From positions 1,426,001-1,490,000 of the forward strand of contig CAWBUW010000012.1 of assembly GCA_963792075.1 (NCBI GenBank): 64,000 nucleotides of DNA, in the 5' to 3' direction. Source of the DNA: CAWBUW01 sp963792075. GTDB lineage: Bacteria; Chloroflexota; Anaerolineae; Anaerolineales; UBA4823. The position numbers were made by a program, and so were the translations under genes. Each line of letters opens with the position of its first letter. Position 1 is the stretch's first letter. The notes beneath the pieces are model-generated. The model saw only the letters and a list, made by a program, of their open reading frames with translations. It was not told where the DNA came from and made no database searches. This document shows, in pieces, positions 10,966-20,027 of the stretch.

Positions 10966-12141
10966 TTAGCGTACTCCCAGGAGCAAGTCTATCGTAAGCT
11001 GGTCCAGGCGCTCATAGCCGAGTCCACGCCTGGCAATGGCTGTCCGGTCGAAAGTTTGCGTTCTCAAGGCGGAGGCCTTTTGGGGAGTGTATTTACCGAA
11101 GTATTGTTTCATGGCACCATCACCCGGATTGATTTCTTTCAGCAGGCCCTGAATTTCTTGATCCGTATTGAACTGAGCAGCTTTTTCCTTGAGGATGAGA
11201 TAGGTGCGCATGCAGCCCCGGGCAAAGTCTTTGACACCTTCGTAATCCTCTGTGCGGTAGGCGTGCGCATCGAAGTGGCGTGAACCGCTGATAGCCAACC
11301 TCCTCCAGGAATTTGACCAGGAAGAATGCAGCTCTTTATATCGACGCGAGCCGAAGCGCAGATCCTGGTCATAGCGGCCGGGATACTGGTCATTCAAATC
11401 GATGTGGAAGAGTTTGCCGGCCTCCCATGCCTGGGCGACGCCATGCATAAAATTAATCCCGGCCATGTGCTCGTGGGCAAGCTCCGGGTTGACGCCCAAC
11501 CATCTCAGAATGGTCGAGCGTTGCGATGAAAGCCAACATGTGGCCTGTGGTGGCGTTATAGATGTCGCCCCGCGGTTCGTTGGGTTTTGCTTCCAGGGCG
11601 AATTTGAGATCGTATTTCTGATCGAGCACGTAGTTGCACAGGAAATTCATGGCCTCGCGGGTGCGCTGGATGGCCGTCAACTGCATTTTTAGCGGCGTCT
11701 GTTTCGGTTCCTTCGCGCCCGCCCCAAAAGACGTAGACCTTTGCGCCTAATTGCACGCCCAGGTCAATGGCATTCATGGTCTTTTGCATGGCATAAGCGC
11801 GCACCTGGGGATCGTTGGAAGTGAAAGCGCCGTCTTTGAAGACCGGGTCGCTGAATAGGTTGGTCGTTGCCATCGGGACGACCAGGCCGGTCTCCGCGCA
11901 GCGCGGCCTTGAAATCCCGGACGATGCGGTCGCGTTCGGCGGAGGTGGCATCGATCGGGACCAGGTCGTTGTCGTGGAAATTGACTCCCCAGGCGCCGAC
12001 CTCTGCCAGGAGATGGACAAGCTCTACCGGCGACTTCGGGTCGCGTACGGCACCTCCGAACGGGTCGCGGCCGGTGTTGCCGACCGTCCACAAGCCGAAG
12101 GTGAATTTATGTTCTGGTTGGGGTTGATAAGGATCAGACAT
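10966..12141 (-). pseudogene. xylA: Xylose isomerase, about six frameshifts
   Basis: Xylose isomerase interconverts D-xylose and D-xylulose and feeds xylB downstream. The N-terminus (KFTFGLWTVGNTGRDPFG) has a good ribosome site (AGGAG) before the ATG at 12141. Recognisable family segments then run through alternating frames: VNFHDNDLVPIDA, GLVVPMATTNLFSDPVFKDG, AKVYVFWGGREG, FALEAKPNEPRGDI, LAHEHMAG and HFDAHAYRTEDYEGV. Reading is restored by deleting one base near 11895, 11675, 11496, 11345, 11330 and 11278. All six are insertions, and metal-ligand segments are otherwise preserved. Such density in 1.2 kb, with no nonsense substitutions, points to sequencing error or very recent inactivation. 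Confidence 0.85.
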
Positions 12142-12230
12142 GGTAGCTCCTATGCGCCGGTCAAAACCGGCAAGGTATGGTGAATAGTAGTTTCACAAAA
12201 TTTAAGCAGGACCTCGGGAATTGGGTACAT

Positions 12231-13115
12231 CTATCTTCTGGCTTCGTTTCTGAAGAACGGGAACCCGACTTGGGCTGATGTTAGCAGGTGATAAGCTTTG
12301 GGTTTTCTAAAAGCGTTGCCCCACACGCCTTTCTTCCGCCAGGCCCTGATCGCGTCTATGTCGAACTCGGCCAGGTATATTCCTTCTTCTTCCCCAGCCT
12401 CGACGATACAGGTCTCTCGTGACCCCTGCTCGTCAAACGGCACTGGGTCGAAAGCAACCGAGTGACCGTTTTGCTGGGGCGCTGCATAATTGGCCATGGC
12501 CACTCCCACCATGTTTTCTAAGGCGCGGGTCTTAAATTGGCCGATGCGGTGAACTTCCAGTTCGCAGGCATTGGGCGTTAAAATTAACTCTGCGCCTTTG
12601 AGCATCAGGATGCGGGCGCTTTCCGGAAATTCGCGGTCGAAGCAGATCATTGTGCCAATCTGGATTGGCCCTTGACGCGTATCCAGTGTGCAGACATGGA
12701 AATCGTCACCCGGTGTGAGTGCTGCTTCTATATTGAAGTCACAAGTATGAACCTTGGCGTAGGTTAATCCGATCTCTCCGTGGCGGTCTATGAGGGAAAC
12801 CGAATTGCGTGGAGCGCCTGCCCATCTCTCCAGGTAAGTGAGCGCAATCGCCAGGTTGAGCTCTCGCGCCAGGGCTTTGAAGTGCAGAACAAAAGCATCG
12901 GCTGCGCTGATGGCCTGCGCCTGCCAGCTTTCGCGCCTGCCGGGCTGCGAGAGGTTGAAGAAGGTGTATCCAATGTTCCACATCTCCGGGAAAAGCGCAA
13001 TATCGGCGCCCATTCCAACGGCCTGGCGGCAGAAGGCTTCGCCTTTGGCGAGATTAGCTTGCTGGTCATAGCCGTAAGCTGCCATTTGGAGTAAGGCGAC
13101 TTTGATTGCGCACAT
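12231..13115 (-). CDS. Carbon-nitrogen hydrolase (nitrilase superfamily)
   Basis: A 294-residue cytoplasmic amidohydrolase of the nitrilase superfamily. The Glu-Lys-Cys triad is visible: E44 in ALFPEMWN, K121 in TYAKVH and C158 in MICFDREFPES. The substrate (an amide, carbamoyl compound or nitrile) cannot be told from sequence. Its start lies 2 bp after the GH43 stop and it is followed by xylA, so it is embedded in the xylose operon although no amidase step is known in xylan breakdown. It might deal with an amide-linked or N-acetylated substituent or a damaged metabolite, but this is speculation. The frame is intact. Confidence 0.85.
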   Translation of the reverse strand: MCAIKVALLQMAAYGYDQQANLAKGEAFCRQAVGMGADIALFPEMWNIGYTFFNLSQPGRRESWQAQAISAADAFVLHFKALARELNLAIALTYLERWAGAPRNSVSLIDRHGEIGLTYAKVHTCDFNIEAALTPGDDFHVCTLDTRQGPIQIGTMICFDREFPESARILMLKGAELILTPNACELEVHRIGQFKTRALENMVGVAMANYAAPQQNGHSVAFDPVPFDEQGSRETCIVEAGEEEGIYLAEFDIDAIRAWRKKGVWGNAFRKPKAYHLLTSAQVGFPFFRNEARR

Positions 13116-13117
13116 GC

Positions 13118-14680
13118 TTATTTCTCTGCTCGTCGATACTCGAACCAGTCGAAATCAGCCTTATTGACGCTGGGTTGCCCATTGCTGCTGGCATACATAC
13201 CAATGTAGGTGCCTACGAATCCGCCGGCAACTGGCGTACTTAAAATGCGCCCATCTACCTGCTCAGCGATTGGGCACCATTCGCCCGATTTCATAGTAAC
13301 ATAGAAACTGTAGGCCTGCTCATGCGCCTCCACTTTGAGGTGCAATTGTTTCGTATCAACGGGCTGTTCGACCAGGATTTCCTCTTTGCCGTATGCCCGT
13401 TTAATGAGGCGGACAACCGTTTCGGCCCCTTTCGTTACGACCAGCAGAAAGTGGAAGTCGTTGTTTTGCACCAGGGCAAGACCGGCGTACTCCGCTTCAT
13501 TCTGAGGCGAAAATTCCAAGGCTGCCTTCGCCACAAAATGGACGTGCTGCTGCCTTCGCCCCACGAAACTTGGGTTGGCTTGTTCCGCCAGACGCTGTGG
13601 GCGCAACCGCAAACGCAGGTAGCCTGGCCTTTCACTCAGGCTCCAGAATTCCTCTCGCGGCGTGCGCAGGAAGTTCCAATGCAGGGATAGAGCCGGCGCG
13701 TTAAAGTTGTCACGGCTGGGCGTCGCAGGTTGGCGCTGTTCAGGCAAGCTGGGGACAGAATAGGTGAACTCGACGCGACCGGTTCCGGGGCTTACAACCG
13801 GCCAGTCCTCCTCCCAACGCACCGGAACCAAAAAGGTTTCGCGGCCGAGATTATAGAAATAGCCTCCGTAGGGCCGCATGGCCAGCAGCACCATCCACCA
13901 TTCGCCCGACTGCGTTTCTACCAGATCGGCATGGCCGGTCCCTACGATTGGATAGTCCAGCCCAAGGTGACGGTGGGTCATGATGGGGTTGCGGGGATTT
14001 CCCTCGTATGGCCCTTCAATGGTATCGCTGCGAGCAATGGTCACCGCATGATTGTGTTCTGTTCCCCCTTCCGCAATCATCAGGTAATAACGCCCATTGA
14101 TTTTATAGATATGTGGCGCTTCTGCCCACACCGCATCTTTGAGCGCCCCCTGCCAGAGCGCCTGTGTCTTTCCAACCAGGCGCATCGTGCTTAAGTCCAA
14201 TTCTTGAAGCCAGATTTCGGTGTGCCCTGCGCGTTGGCTATCGCTCGCTCCCCGGTTGCCAACGTACCAAACGCGTCCATCATCGTCGAAGAACAGGGAG
14301 GGGTCTATTCCCGGGGCCGATTTTAGCCAGTAAGGCTCCGACCATGGACCAGCCGGGTCGGTTGCAGTCACAATGAAATTGCCCGACTTTGTTTTTCCGT
14401 CCACGAGGGTGTTGATGACGTAGAACGTACCTTGTGAATAACGGATGGTTGGCGCATACAGACCGCCTGATGGGCGCACACCATCCAGGGGAAGTTGTGA
14501 AGGCCGGTTCAGGACGTGCCCGATCTGCTGCCAATGGATCAGGTCGCGGCTATGGAAGACCGGCAGGCCAGGGAAATATTCGAAGGTCGATGTGACCAGG
14601 TAATAATCGTCTCTAACCCGGCAGATCGAAGGGTCAGGGTGAAAGCCTGGCAAAATAGGATTGCGAAAAGTTTTGTGCAT
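13118..14680 (-). CDS. GH43 beta-xylosidase/alpha-L-arabinofuranosidase
   Basis: A 520-residue glycoside hydrolase of family 43 with an N-terminal five-bladed propeller (about 1-300) and a C-terminal concanavalin-like sandwich (about 320-515), the arrangement of XynB-type beta-xylosidases. The acid residues are visible: catalytic base D16 in GFHPDPSI, D126 in GIDPSLFF and general acid E187 in WAEAPH. No signal peptide is seen, so it should act in the cytoplasm on imported xylo-oligosaccharides, in keeping with the upstream sugar ABC transporter. It lies between the inner permease gene and the nitrilase-like gene on the same strand with short spacers, so it is probably co-transcribed with them. 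The frame is intact. Confidence 0.92.
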   Translation of the reverse strand: MHKTFRNPILPGFHPDPSICRVRDDYYLVTSTFEYFPGLPVFHSRDLIHWQQIGHVLNRPSQLPLDGVRPSGGLYAPTIRYSQGTFYVINTLVDGKTKSGNFIVTATDPAGPWSEPYWLKSAPGIDPSLFFDDDGRVWYVGNRGASDSQRAGHTEIWLQELDLSTMRLVGKTQALWQGALKDAVWAEAPHIYKINGRYYLMIAEGGTEHNHAVTIARSDTIEGPYEGNPRNPIMTHRHLGLDYPIVGTGHADLVETQSGEWWMVLLAMRPYGGYFYNLGRETFLVPVRWEEDWPVVSPGTGRVEFTYSVPSLPEQRQPATPSRDNFNAPALSLHWNFLRTPREEFWSLSERPGYLRLRLRPQRLAEQANPSFVGRRQQHVHFVAKAALEFSPQNEAEYAGLALVQNNDFHFLLVVTKGAETVVRLIKRAYGKEEILVEQPVDTKQLHLKVEAHEQAYSFYVTMKSGEWCPIAEQVDGRILSTPVAGGFVGTYIGMYASSNGQPSVNKADFDWFEYRRAEK

Positions 14681-14700
14681 AGCTGCTCCATTCTGGTGAT

Positions 14701-15799
14701 CTATTTTTCGACGCCAGTGACGACAATGCCCTGGATAAAAAAGCGCTGCGCCAGGAAGAACATGATGAATGGGATTACCAGCATGATCAGAGAGCCTGCC
14801 TGGATCATGGTGGACTCCTGGCTGTAGAGCTGGTTGAAGCGGGTCAGGCCAACGGTGAGCGGATCCAGTTCTGGGTGGCCGGCCAGATAAATCAGCGGCG
14901 AGAAGAAATCATTCCAGGCGAAGAAGAAATGGCTCAATAAGACGGTGATCAGCGCTGGTTTCGCATTGGGCAGAATGATTGAGACCAGGATGCGGAAGGG
15001 CCCTGCGCCATCCATAGCTGCCGCCTCATCCAAATCGCGTGGGATGGTCAAGAAGAACTGCCGCAGCAGAAGGATGTTATAAGCGTTTGAGAAGAAGGCT
15101 GGCACAATCAACGGTTTGTACGAACCGATCCACCCAATCTTGTGGAAGAAGAAGTAAGTGGGGACCAGTGTGACGGCGGGTGGAAGGATAATGGTGGACA
15201 GGACAAGGTAAAAGAGCAAATCTTTTTTAGGAAACCTGAAGCGGGCGAACCCATAGGCGACCAGGGTTGCCGAGGACACCGCGCCGATTGTGCTGAGCGT
15301 GGCATACATCAGGGTGTTTCCCAGCAGCCTGGGGAAATCGACGTGTTGCCAGGCGAGGATGAAGTTCTCCCAGCGTGCGTTGAACGCCCAGGCCGGGTCC
15401 AACTTCCTCCACCTGCCCACCCAGTGGATCAATCCGGCCTCTGGATTGTTCGGATCAATGAAGAAGCTTTCCTCATTTTTCTTTAACCAGGGCCCACTGA
15501 TGCATTTTCTCTTCACCCGATTCGGACTTAACCGGGACATTATAAATCGGGTATTCTTCGCCTTCGTATGTATAGGTCCTCGGCAGCGCGGGATAGAGTA
15601 GAGGAGCATCCACAAGAGCAATTTGGGATTCGCTTTTCAGGGAGGTGGTAATCCCGTAAAAAAGCGGCGAGAGAAAAACGGCCAACAATCCCAGGGTAAA
15701 CAAGGATAGGCCTGTTTTGATCAGGAGGTCCTTCGCCTGCTTCGTCAGCAGTGGTTTTGATTGCGCTGCTTTTGCTTGGGAATGATTTTTAATTGCCAT
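14701..15799 (-). pseudogene. Sugar ABC transporter permease, MalG type, one frameshift
   Basis: Inner-membrane permease of a carbohydrate ABC importer (MalG/UgpE type). The first segment (15799 to about 15485) holds the N-terminal helix and a polar loop. The second (about 15485 to 14701) holds the remaining helices and the EAA loop (DLDEAAAMDGAGPFRILVSIILP) that docks the ATPase. The two join if one base is removed in the A-rich run GTTAAAGAAAAATGAG near 15475-15485, giving a continuous loop. The polar insert of about 110 residues before the permease core is long for the family. The start codon overlaps the stop of the partner permease (TAATG). No ABC ATPase gene is present, so a shared MsmK/UgpC-like ATPase elsewhere is likely. 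Confidence 0.85.
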
Positions 15800-16762
15800 T
15801 ATGATTTCTCACCTGTCTCCCCGGCGTAATAGACCCAACGCCTGGATGTGCTGAATATCACCACCGTTAATATCATGGCTACGGCAAATATCAGCCAGGC
15901 CAGGGTGGCGCCATACCCCATATTCAGAAAGGTAAAGGCCTGCCGGTAGAACCAGACCATTGGGAAGCGGGTTGAGCCTTGAGGGCTGCCGGTACCTCCG
16001 TTAAGAACGAAAGGAACGAGGAAATATTGCAGCAGGCCGATTACGGCCAGAAGCAACTGCTGCAGCAGCACGGGCGATATCATGGGCAGGGTCACGGCGA
16101 ACAAACGTCGCCACCAGCCAGCGCCATCTACGGTAGCTGCATCGTAGAGTTCGGTGGGTACGCCCTGGAGCCCGGCCAGGTAGATGATCATGGGGTTGCC
16201 GATGCCCCATAGGCCTATGATCCCGTAAGTGACGTAGATCAAATTGGGATCGTTGATCCAACGGAGTCCCCTCAACCCCCAATACCTTTTCCAGGAAAAT
16301 GTTGACCCACCCTGAGTATTCGTTGAGAATGCCGTTCCAGATCAGCGCTGCAGCCACCATGGGAACCATGCTCGGCAGGTAGAATAGAGTCCTGAACAGG
16401 TTCTTGCTAACCAGGTACCTTGAATTCAACAACAGCGCACAAGATAGCGAGCCTACTAACATGACAGGCAGAATAACTATTCCCAGCTTGAGCAACCTCA
16501 GATAAGAGGGCCATACCTCAGGATCGGTGAAGAGCATGCGTCTCCAATTCTCCAGGCCGATGAAATGGGTCTGGTCCGGATTCGCAAGGTCGAAGTCGAA
16601 AAAGGTGAAAGCGAATGACGCGATCATTGGAGCCACGGTGAATATCAGGAAACCGATGATCCACGGGCTGATGAAGAGAATCCCCCAGGCCGATTCTCGC
16701 CGGGCGAGAGATGCTCCTTCCCCGTGTCTTTCAGAAAGCGATGACTTAGGAAGCCAAGCCAT
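15799..16762 (-). pseudogene. Sugar ABC transporter permease, MalF type, one frameshift
   Basis: Partner permease (MalF/UgpA type) with about six membrane helices. The N-terminal frame (16762 to about 16270) carries GILFISPWIIGFLIFTVAP and FRTLFYLPSMVPMVAAALIW. The second frame (to 15799) carries the EAA loop (GVPTELYDAATVDGAGWWRRL). Removing one G (coding strand) from the run at 16268-16271 joins them as LEKVLGVEGLRWINDPN. The ATG at 16762 has a strong upstream site (GAGGAG). It lies between the binding protein gene and the second permease, the usual order of a sugar importer operon. The single-base insertion matches those in neighbouring genes. Confidence 0.85.
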
Positions 16763-16778
16763 AAGGATATCTCCTCTT

Positions 16779-16817
16779 GGGGGATACCCGGCCGATATGG
16801 ATCAACCGGGTACCCCC
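16779..16817 (-). terminator. Hairpin between binding-protein and permease genes
   Basis: Inverted repeat with arms 16779-16791 and 16806-16817 (GGGGG-ATACCCGG against CCGGGTACCCCC, one bulged A). There is no T-run, so partial termination or mRNA stabilisation, common after binding-protein genes, is more likely than full termination. Confidence 0.6.
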
Positions 16818-16865
16818 TTGTATAGACTCAACTAGTCAGATGACCAATCACAGGTCAATTGGATC

Positions 16866-18353
16866 TTAAGGTCTTCCATTCGTGGCGTAATACGCCTCGA
16901 AGATCTTCTGCAAGTCAGCTTTCATTTCTTCCGCTTTGGCGGCTACGTCCAGGCCGGTCTCGTTGAGCATCAGATTGTAGAACTCAGTCTGCCGGTCTTT
17001 CGCCTCTGCAAAGCTGGGCATCCAGCCCTCAGCACTCGGGCGATCGTTGTAAGCTGCACTGTTTACCACGACCTGCCAGTTGATCTCCATACCTGGGAAC
17101 TTCTTTTCATTGAAGGTTTTGAACCAGTCTTTCTGTAGGCTCAGGCGCGCTGGCATGGTTGAATAGGTGAGTGTCAACTTCTCCGCCGCCGGGCCAGCCA
17201 GGTAAGAAATCACATCGAAGGCTTCTGCGGGATGCTTGGAGAAGCGCATAATCTCGAAGGTGTCTGCGTGCAGCTTGGCCGTGACTGTGCCGTTATAGGT
17301 TGGCACGACCGCGGTATCCCATTTGAATTTGATGTCGCCCATGCAGCAGCCTGAGAACCACAGGTGTACGTGCACCAGGGCGATGTTGCCCGAGGCGAAT
17401 TCCATGTTCAGCAGCGGGCTGCCCAACTGCGGACCGGTCGGGACGAAGTGGTCGACCCACCTGCCGTCATAGAGCCACTTCCAGGCATCCAGCCAGTTCG
17501 CGGGGATCTGGGCGTCGCCTTTCTCATCCGTGATGGACCCGGCGCCAAACATCGTGCCAGCGCCGCGCAGGTCGGTCCACTGCTCATCGTAGCCCCACTG
17601 TACGATGTTCTCAGGGTCGAAGTCAGGGCTGGTGGCATTGTTGCCATCCTTGTCGATAGTCAGTTTCATGGCGACTTCTCGCAGCGTGTCGAAATTCCAC
17701 TCATGTTCCACGCCGTTCTCGTCAACGTAAGGTGCGCCAAACTCCTGCGGTGGATAGGGCAGGCCGGCTGCATCGAACAGGTCCTTGTTTACGAAAATAA
17801 AAGAGGGATAGATGCCGAAGGGGATGCCCAGCATCTCGTCACCCACGGTGAAGAACTCAACCAGGGATGGATCGAAGGCGTTAAGGTCGTACTTAGATGC
17901 CTCGATCAGCGGATTTATATCCAACCAATCGCCTTTGAAGAAATCACGACCATAAATGCCGACCGGGCCGACCACATCGGGTGCGTTGCCGGCAGTGATT
18001 TCCGTGGCGAGGGTCTGGTAAGCGGTATCGACATCCGCGACTTCGAGGACGAGTTTAATCCGGTTTTGCGAAGCATTGAATTCCGCGACAACCTCATCCT
18101 GAGTAGCGCGCTCTTGCTCGTTGGTGCCCACGCCAAGGCCCACGAACCAACGGATTTCGACTGGCTCCGCAGCGGCCTCTGTTGGGGGAACTTCGGTTGG
18201 GGCCGGCGCTTCGGTAGGCGGTACTTGAGTAGGGGGTACCTGGGTAGGCGGTACTTCTGTCGCCGGTGCTTGAGTAGCCGGTGCACTGCACGATGCCAGT
18301 ACAAACGTGGCAATGAGCATAAGGCTCAATAGAATGTTAATCTTTCGGGACAT
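16866..18353 (-). CDS. Sugar ABC transporter substrate-binding lipoprotein
   Basis: A 495-residue extracellular solute-binding protein (family 1). A lipoprotein signal is visible: a positively charged start, a hydrophobic stretch and the lipobox VLASC with Cys21. A Thr/Pro/Ala-rich linker (PPTQVPPTQVPPTEAP and similar, about 25-65) then spaces the binding domain from the membrane, as is common in Chloroflexota. The rest fits a two-lobed periplasmic-type fold. The ligand is most likely a xylo-oligosaccharide, judged only from the neighbouring GH43, GH3, xylA and xylB. GGAGAAGGAA precedes the ATG. The gene lies downstream of lacI on the same strand, separated by a terminator-like hairpin, so it probably has its own promoter. 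Confidence 0.92.
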   Translation of the reverse strand: MSRKINILLSLMLIATFVLASCSAPATQAPATEVPPTQVPPTQVPPTEAPAPTEVPPTEAAAEPVEIRWFVGLGVGTNEQERATQDEVVAEFNASQNRIKLVLEVADVDTAYQTLATEITAGNAPDVVGPVGIYGRDFFKGDWLDINPLIEASKYDLNAFDPSLVEFFTVGDEMLGIPFGIYPSFIFVNKDLFDAAGLPYPPQEFGAPYVDENGVEHEWNFDTLREVAMKLTIDKDGNNATSPDFDPENIVQWGYDEQWTDLRGAGTMFGAGSITDEKGDAQIPANWLDAWKWLYDGRWVDHFVPTGPQLGSPLLNMEFASGNIALVHVHLWFSGCCMGDIKFKWDTAVVPTYNGTVTAKLHADTFEIMRFSKHPAEAFDVISYLAGPAAEKLTLTYSTMPARLSLQKDWFKTFNEKKFPGMEINWQVVVNSAAYNDRPSAEGWMPSFAEAKDRQTEFYNLMLNETGLDVAAKAEEMKADLQKIFEAYYATNGRP

Positions 18354-18544
18354 TTCCTTCTCCTTTTTTTAGGTCAAATTGGGCATGGCTTTCTGGGAAT
18401 TGGCGGGATGGGGCGGTTCTGTGGTGCGCCCTTCCATGGCAACTCCCAACGAACCATTGGAATCGAAGTGTTGGGGGGAAGAAGATTAGCGTATAATCTA
18501 GATGTCGGCGCTCCTTTCTATAAGGGGTTCCACAAATAAAAGGT

Positions 18545-18578
18545 AGGGCTGGCTCGGCCTGGCAGGTTAGCCAGCCCT
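18545..18578 (-). terminator. Terminator of the lacI-type gene
   Basis: Perfect 10-bp stem (AGCCAGCCCT at 18569-18578 with AGGGCTGGCT at 18545-18554) whose upstream arm begins at the lacI-type stop codon. On the minus strand it is followed by ACCTTTTATTTG. The 190 bp from here to the binding-protein gene hold no further gene. The candidate -10 on the minus strand near 18490-18500 has no convincing -35. Confidence 0.65.
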
Positions 18579-19604
18579 ATCCTTTGGAGCTAGAGTTGAG
18601 TTGCGAACGATCAATTCCGTTGGCAGTTCGATCCGGCCAATCTCACTTTTTGGATTTTTAAGCTTGTCTATCAGCATCTGGGTCGCAACGCGCCCCATCT
18701 GCTCCAGCGGCTGGCGGACAGTGGTGAGCGCAGGGCGCACTAGGGCCGCCTGGGGGATATCATCGAAACCGAGGATCGAAATATCCTCCGGGACATGCAA
18801 GCCGCGGTTGCGGATGGCATCCATTGCGCCCATGGCCATAACGTCATTTGAAGCAAAAATAGCAGTAGGTGGGGCATCTAAGTCGAGCAATGCAGATGCG
18901 CCGGCATAGCCATCGGGCTGAAAAAAAGTTCCTTCGTAGATCAACTGTGGGTTTTCGGGAATATGATGGACATGCAGTGCGGACTTAAATCCCTCCAGGC
19001 GATCGACTGCCGCACCCAGTTCCATGGAGCCGGTGATAAAACCGATGCGCGTATGCCCCAGTTTGATCAGATACTCGGTGGCATTATACGCGCCTTGCCA
19101 GTTGGTCGCGCCAACAGCCGGGCATGGGTTGCCGGTGCCTTGATGGTCGATCAGAACAAAAGGAAAATTGTGCCGTGTGAGCGTATCGATATAATCGGTA
19201 GGGTTGCGTGGCAGGACAAGCAGCAGGCCATCTACCATGCCTTGCACCATATTCCCAACGTAGTTGGCTTCTTTGGGCGCGGTACGGTGAGCGGTGAAAA
19301 GCATCAGGTCGAGTTGGTTGTGCGCCAATTCCGCATCGATGCCGTGCATAATCTCACCGATATAGCCAGTTCCCAGCTCTGGCACCAGCAGGCCGATAAC
19401 GTTCGTCTTACTTCCCTTCAAGCCCCGCGCCTGGCGATTGGCAACATATCCCATTTCACGCGTCACGGCCAGGACACGTTCGCGCGTTTCGGGAGCGACG
19501 TGAATATCATTGTTGATTACACGTGAGACGGTGCCAAGGGATACGCCGGCTTTCTTGGCTACTTCTACGATGGTTACTTTTGAAAAATGCGTTTGCTTTG
19601 CCAT
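18567..19604 (-). CDS. LacI-family transcriptional regulator
   Basis: A 345-residue repressor with an N-terminal helix-turn-helix (VTIVEVAKKAGVSLGTVSRVINN, about residues 9-32), a hinge helix (NRQARGLKG) and a periplasmic-binding-protein-like effector domain (about 62-340). It heads the xylan/xylose block and presumably controls it, with a xylose-type sugar as inducer; that is inferred from context. A TGGAAACGTTTACA site, close to the LacI-family consensus, lies 5 bp upstream of its start codon, which suggests autoregulation. No such site is visible before the binding-protein gene. The frame is intact. Confidence 0.93.
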   Translation of the reverse strand: MAKQTHFSKVTIVEVAKKAGVSLGTVSRVINNDIHVAPETRERVLAVTREMGYVANRQARGLKGSKTNVIGLLVPELGTGYIGEIMHGIDAELAHNQLDLMLFTAHRTAPKEANYVGNMVQGMVDGLLLVLPRNPTDYIDTLTRHNFPFVLIDHQGTGNPCPAVGATNWQGAYNATEYLIKLGHTRIGFITGSMELGAAVDRLEGFKSALHVHHIPENPQLIYEGTFFQPDGYAGASALLDLDAPPTAIFASNDVMAMGAMDAIRNRGLHVPEDISILGFDDIPQAALVRPALTTVRQPLEQMGRVATQMLIDKLKNPKSEIGRIELPTELIVRNSTLAPKDRAG

Positions 19605-19608
19605 GATT

Positions 19609-19622
19609 TGGAAACGTTTACA
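19609..19622. promoter_or_regulatory. LacI-family operator at the lacI-type start
   Basis: TGGAAACGTTTACA, one base from the perfect palindrome at 19848-19861. It lies 5 bp before the regulator start codon. On the minus strand a GATAAT (19626-19631) precedes it, so a bound repressor would sit on the transcription start. Confidence 0.7.
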
Positions 19623-19692
19623 TAGATTATCGTTAATTAAGCCTTTAGCTCCATTATTTCTAATTTACGTGAATTCCAGAAAAGGGAAAGAC

Positions 19693-19727
19693 GGTTGTTT
19701 TGGGCAGCGAAGCTGCCTAAAACAACC
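19693..19727. repeat. Inverted repeat, GGTTGTTTTGGG family copy 1
   Basis: Stem of 16 bp with one G-T pair (19693-19708 with 19712-19727, loop GAA). It lies in the 423-bp space between divergent lacI-type and DUF1801 genes, so it is not an obvious terminator. Its arm matches that of the hairpin at 55400-55436 almost exactly. Apart from this element and the two operators, the divergent space holds only AT-rich sequence and a TATAAT at 19907-19912 that could serve the plus-strand gene. Confidence 0.75.
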
Positions 19728-19847
19728 CCAAAAACACCTTATCCCGAACTGAAGTCAATTTAGCAGAAATTCATGAGCAAAAAGGCCTGGTTTTTCAGAT
19801 TTTATTGCCTTTTGGAATGATAATAGAAAGATCAACTGCAGATGTCG

Positions 19848-19861
19848 TGGAAACGTTTCCA
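19848..19861. promoter_or_regulatory. Perfect LacI-family operator palindrome
   Basis: TGGAAACGTTTCCA, a perfect 14-bp palindrome with the central CG typical of LacI-family operators. It lies 244 bp upstream of the lacI-type gene and 167 bp upstream of the divergent DUF1801 gene. With the near-identical site at 19609 it could allow looping, or it may control the plus-strand gene. Confidence 0.7.
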
Positions 19862-20027
19862 TAATAATATCAAAATTAATTTCAAAAGTCAAGTACTTTG
19901 TGCTGATATAATACAGGGCGTTCTCAAAGTTAAAAGTAAAAGACTAATCGCTTGCGCCGGCCTCAGCATGGCTAACTGTGTAGCGTGGAGAGTTTTTATC
20001 CCGCCCGCGCCGTAAAGGTAGGTAAAA

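Noticed and set aside
10966..16290. Programmed frameshifting in xylA, GH3 and permease genes
   Set aside because: There are about ten sites without a common slippery sequence or downstream structure, and six in one gene, so recoding is not credible.
17364..18332. Long plus-strand frame opposite the binding-protein gene
   Set aside because: Shadow of the lipoprotein gene, whose signal peptide and linker are typical.
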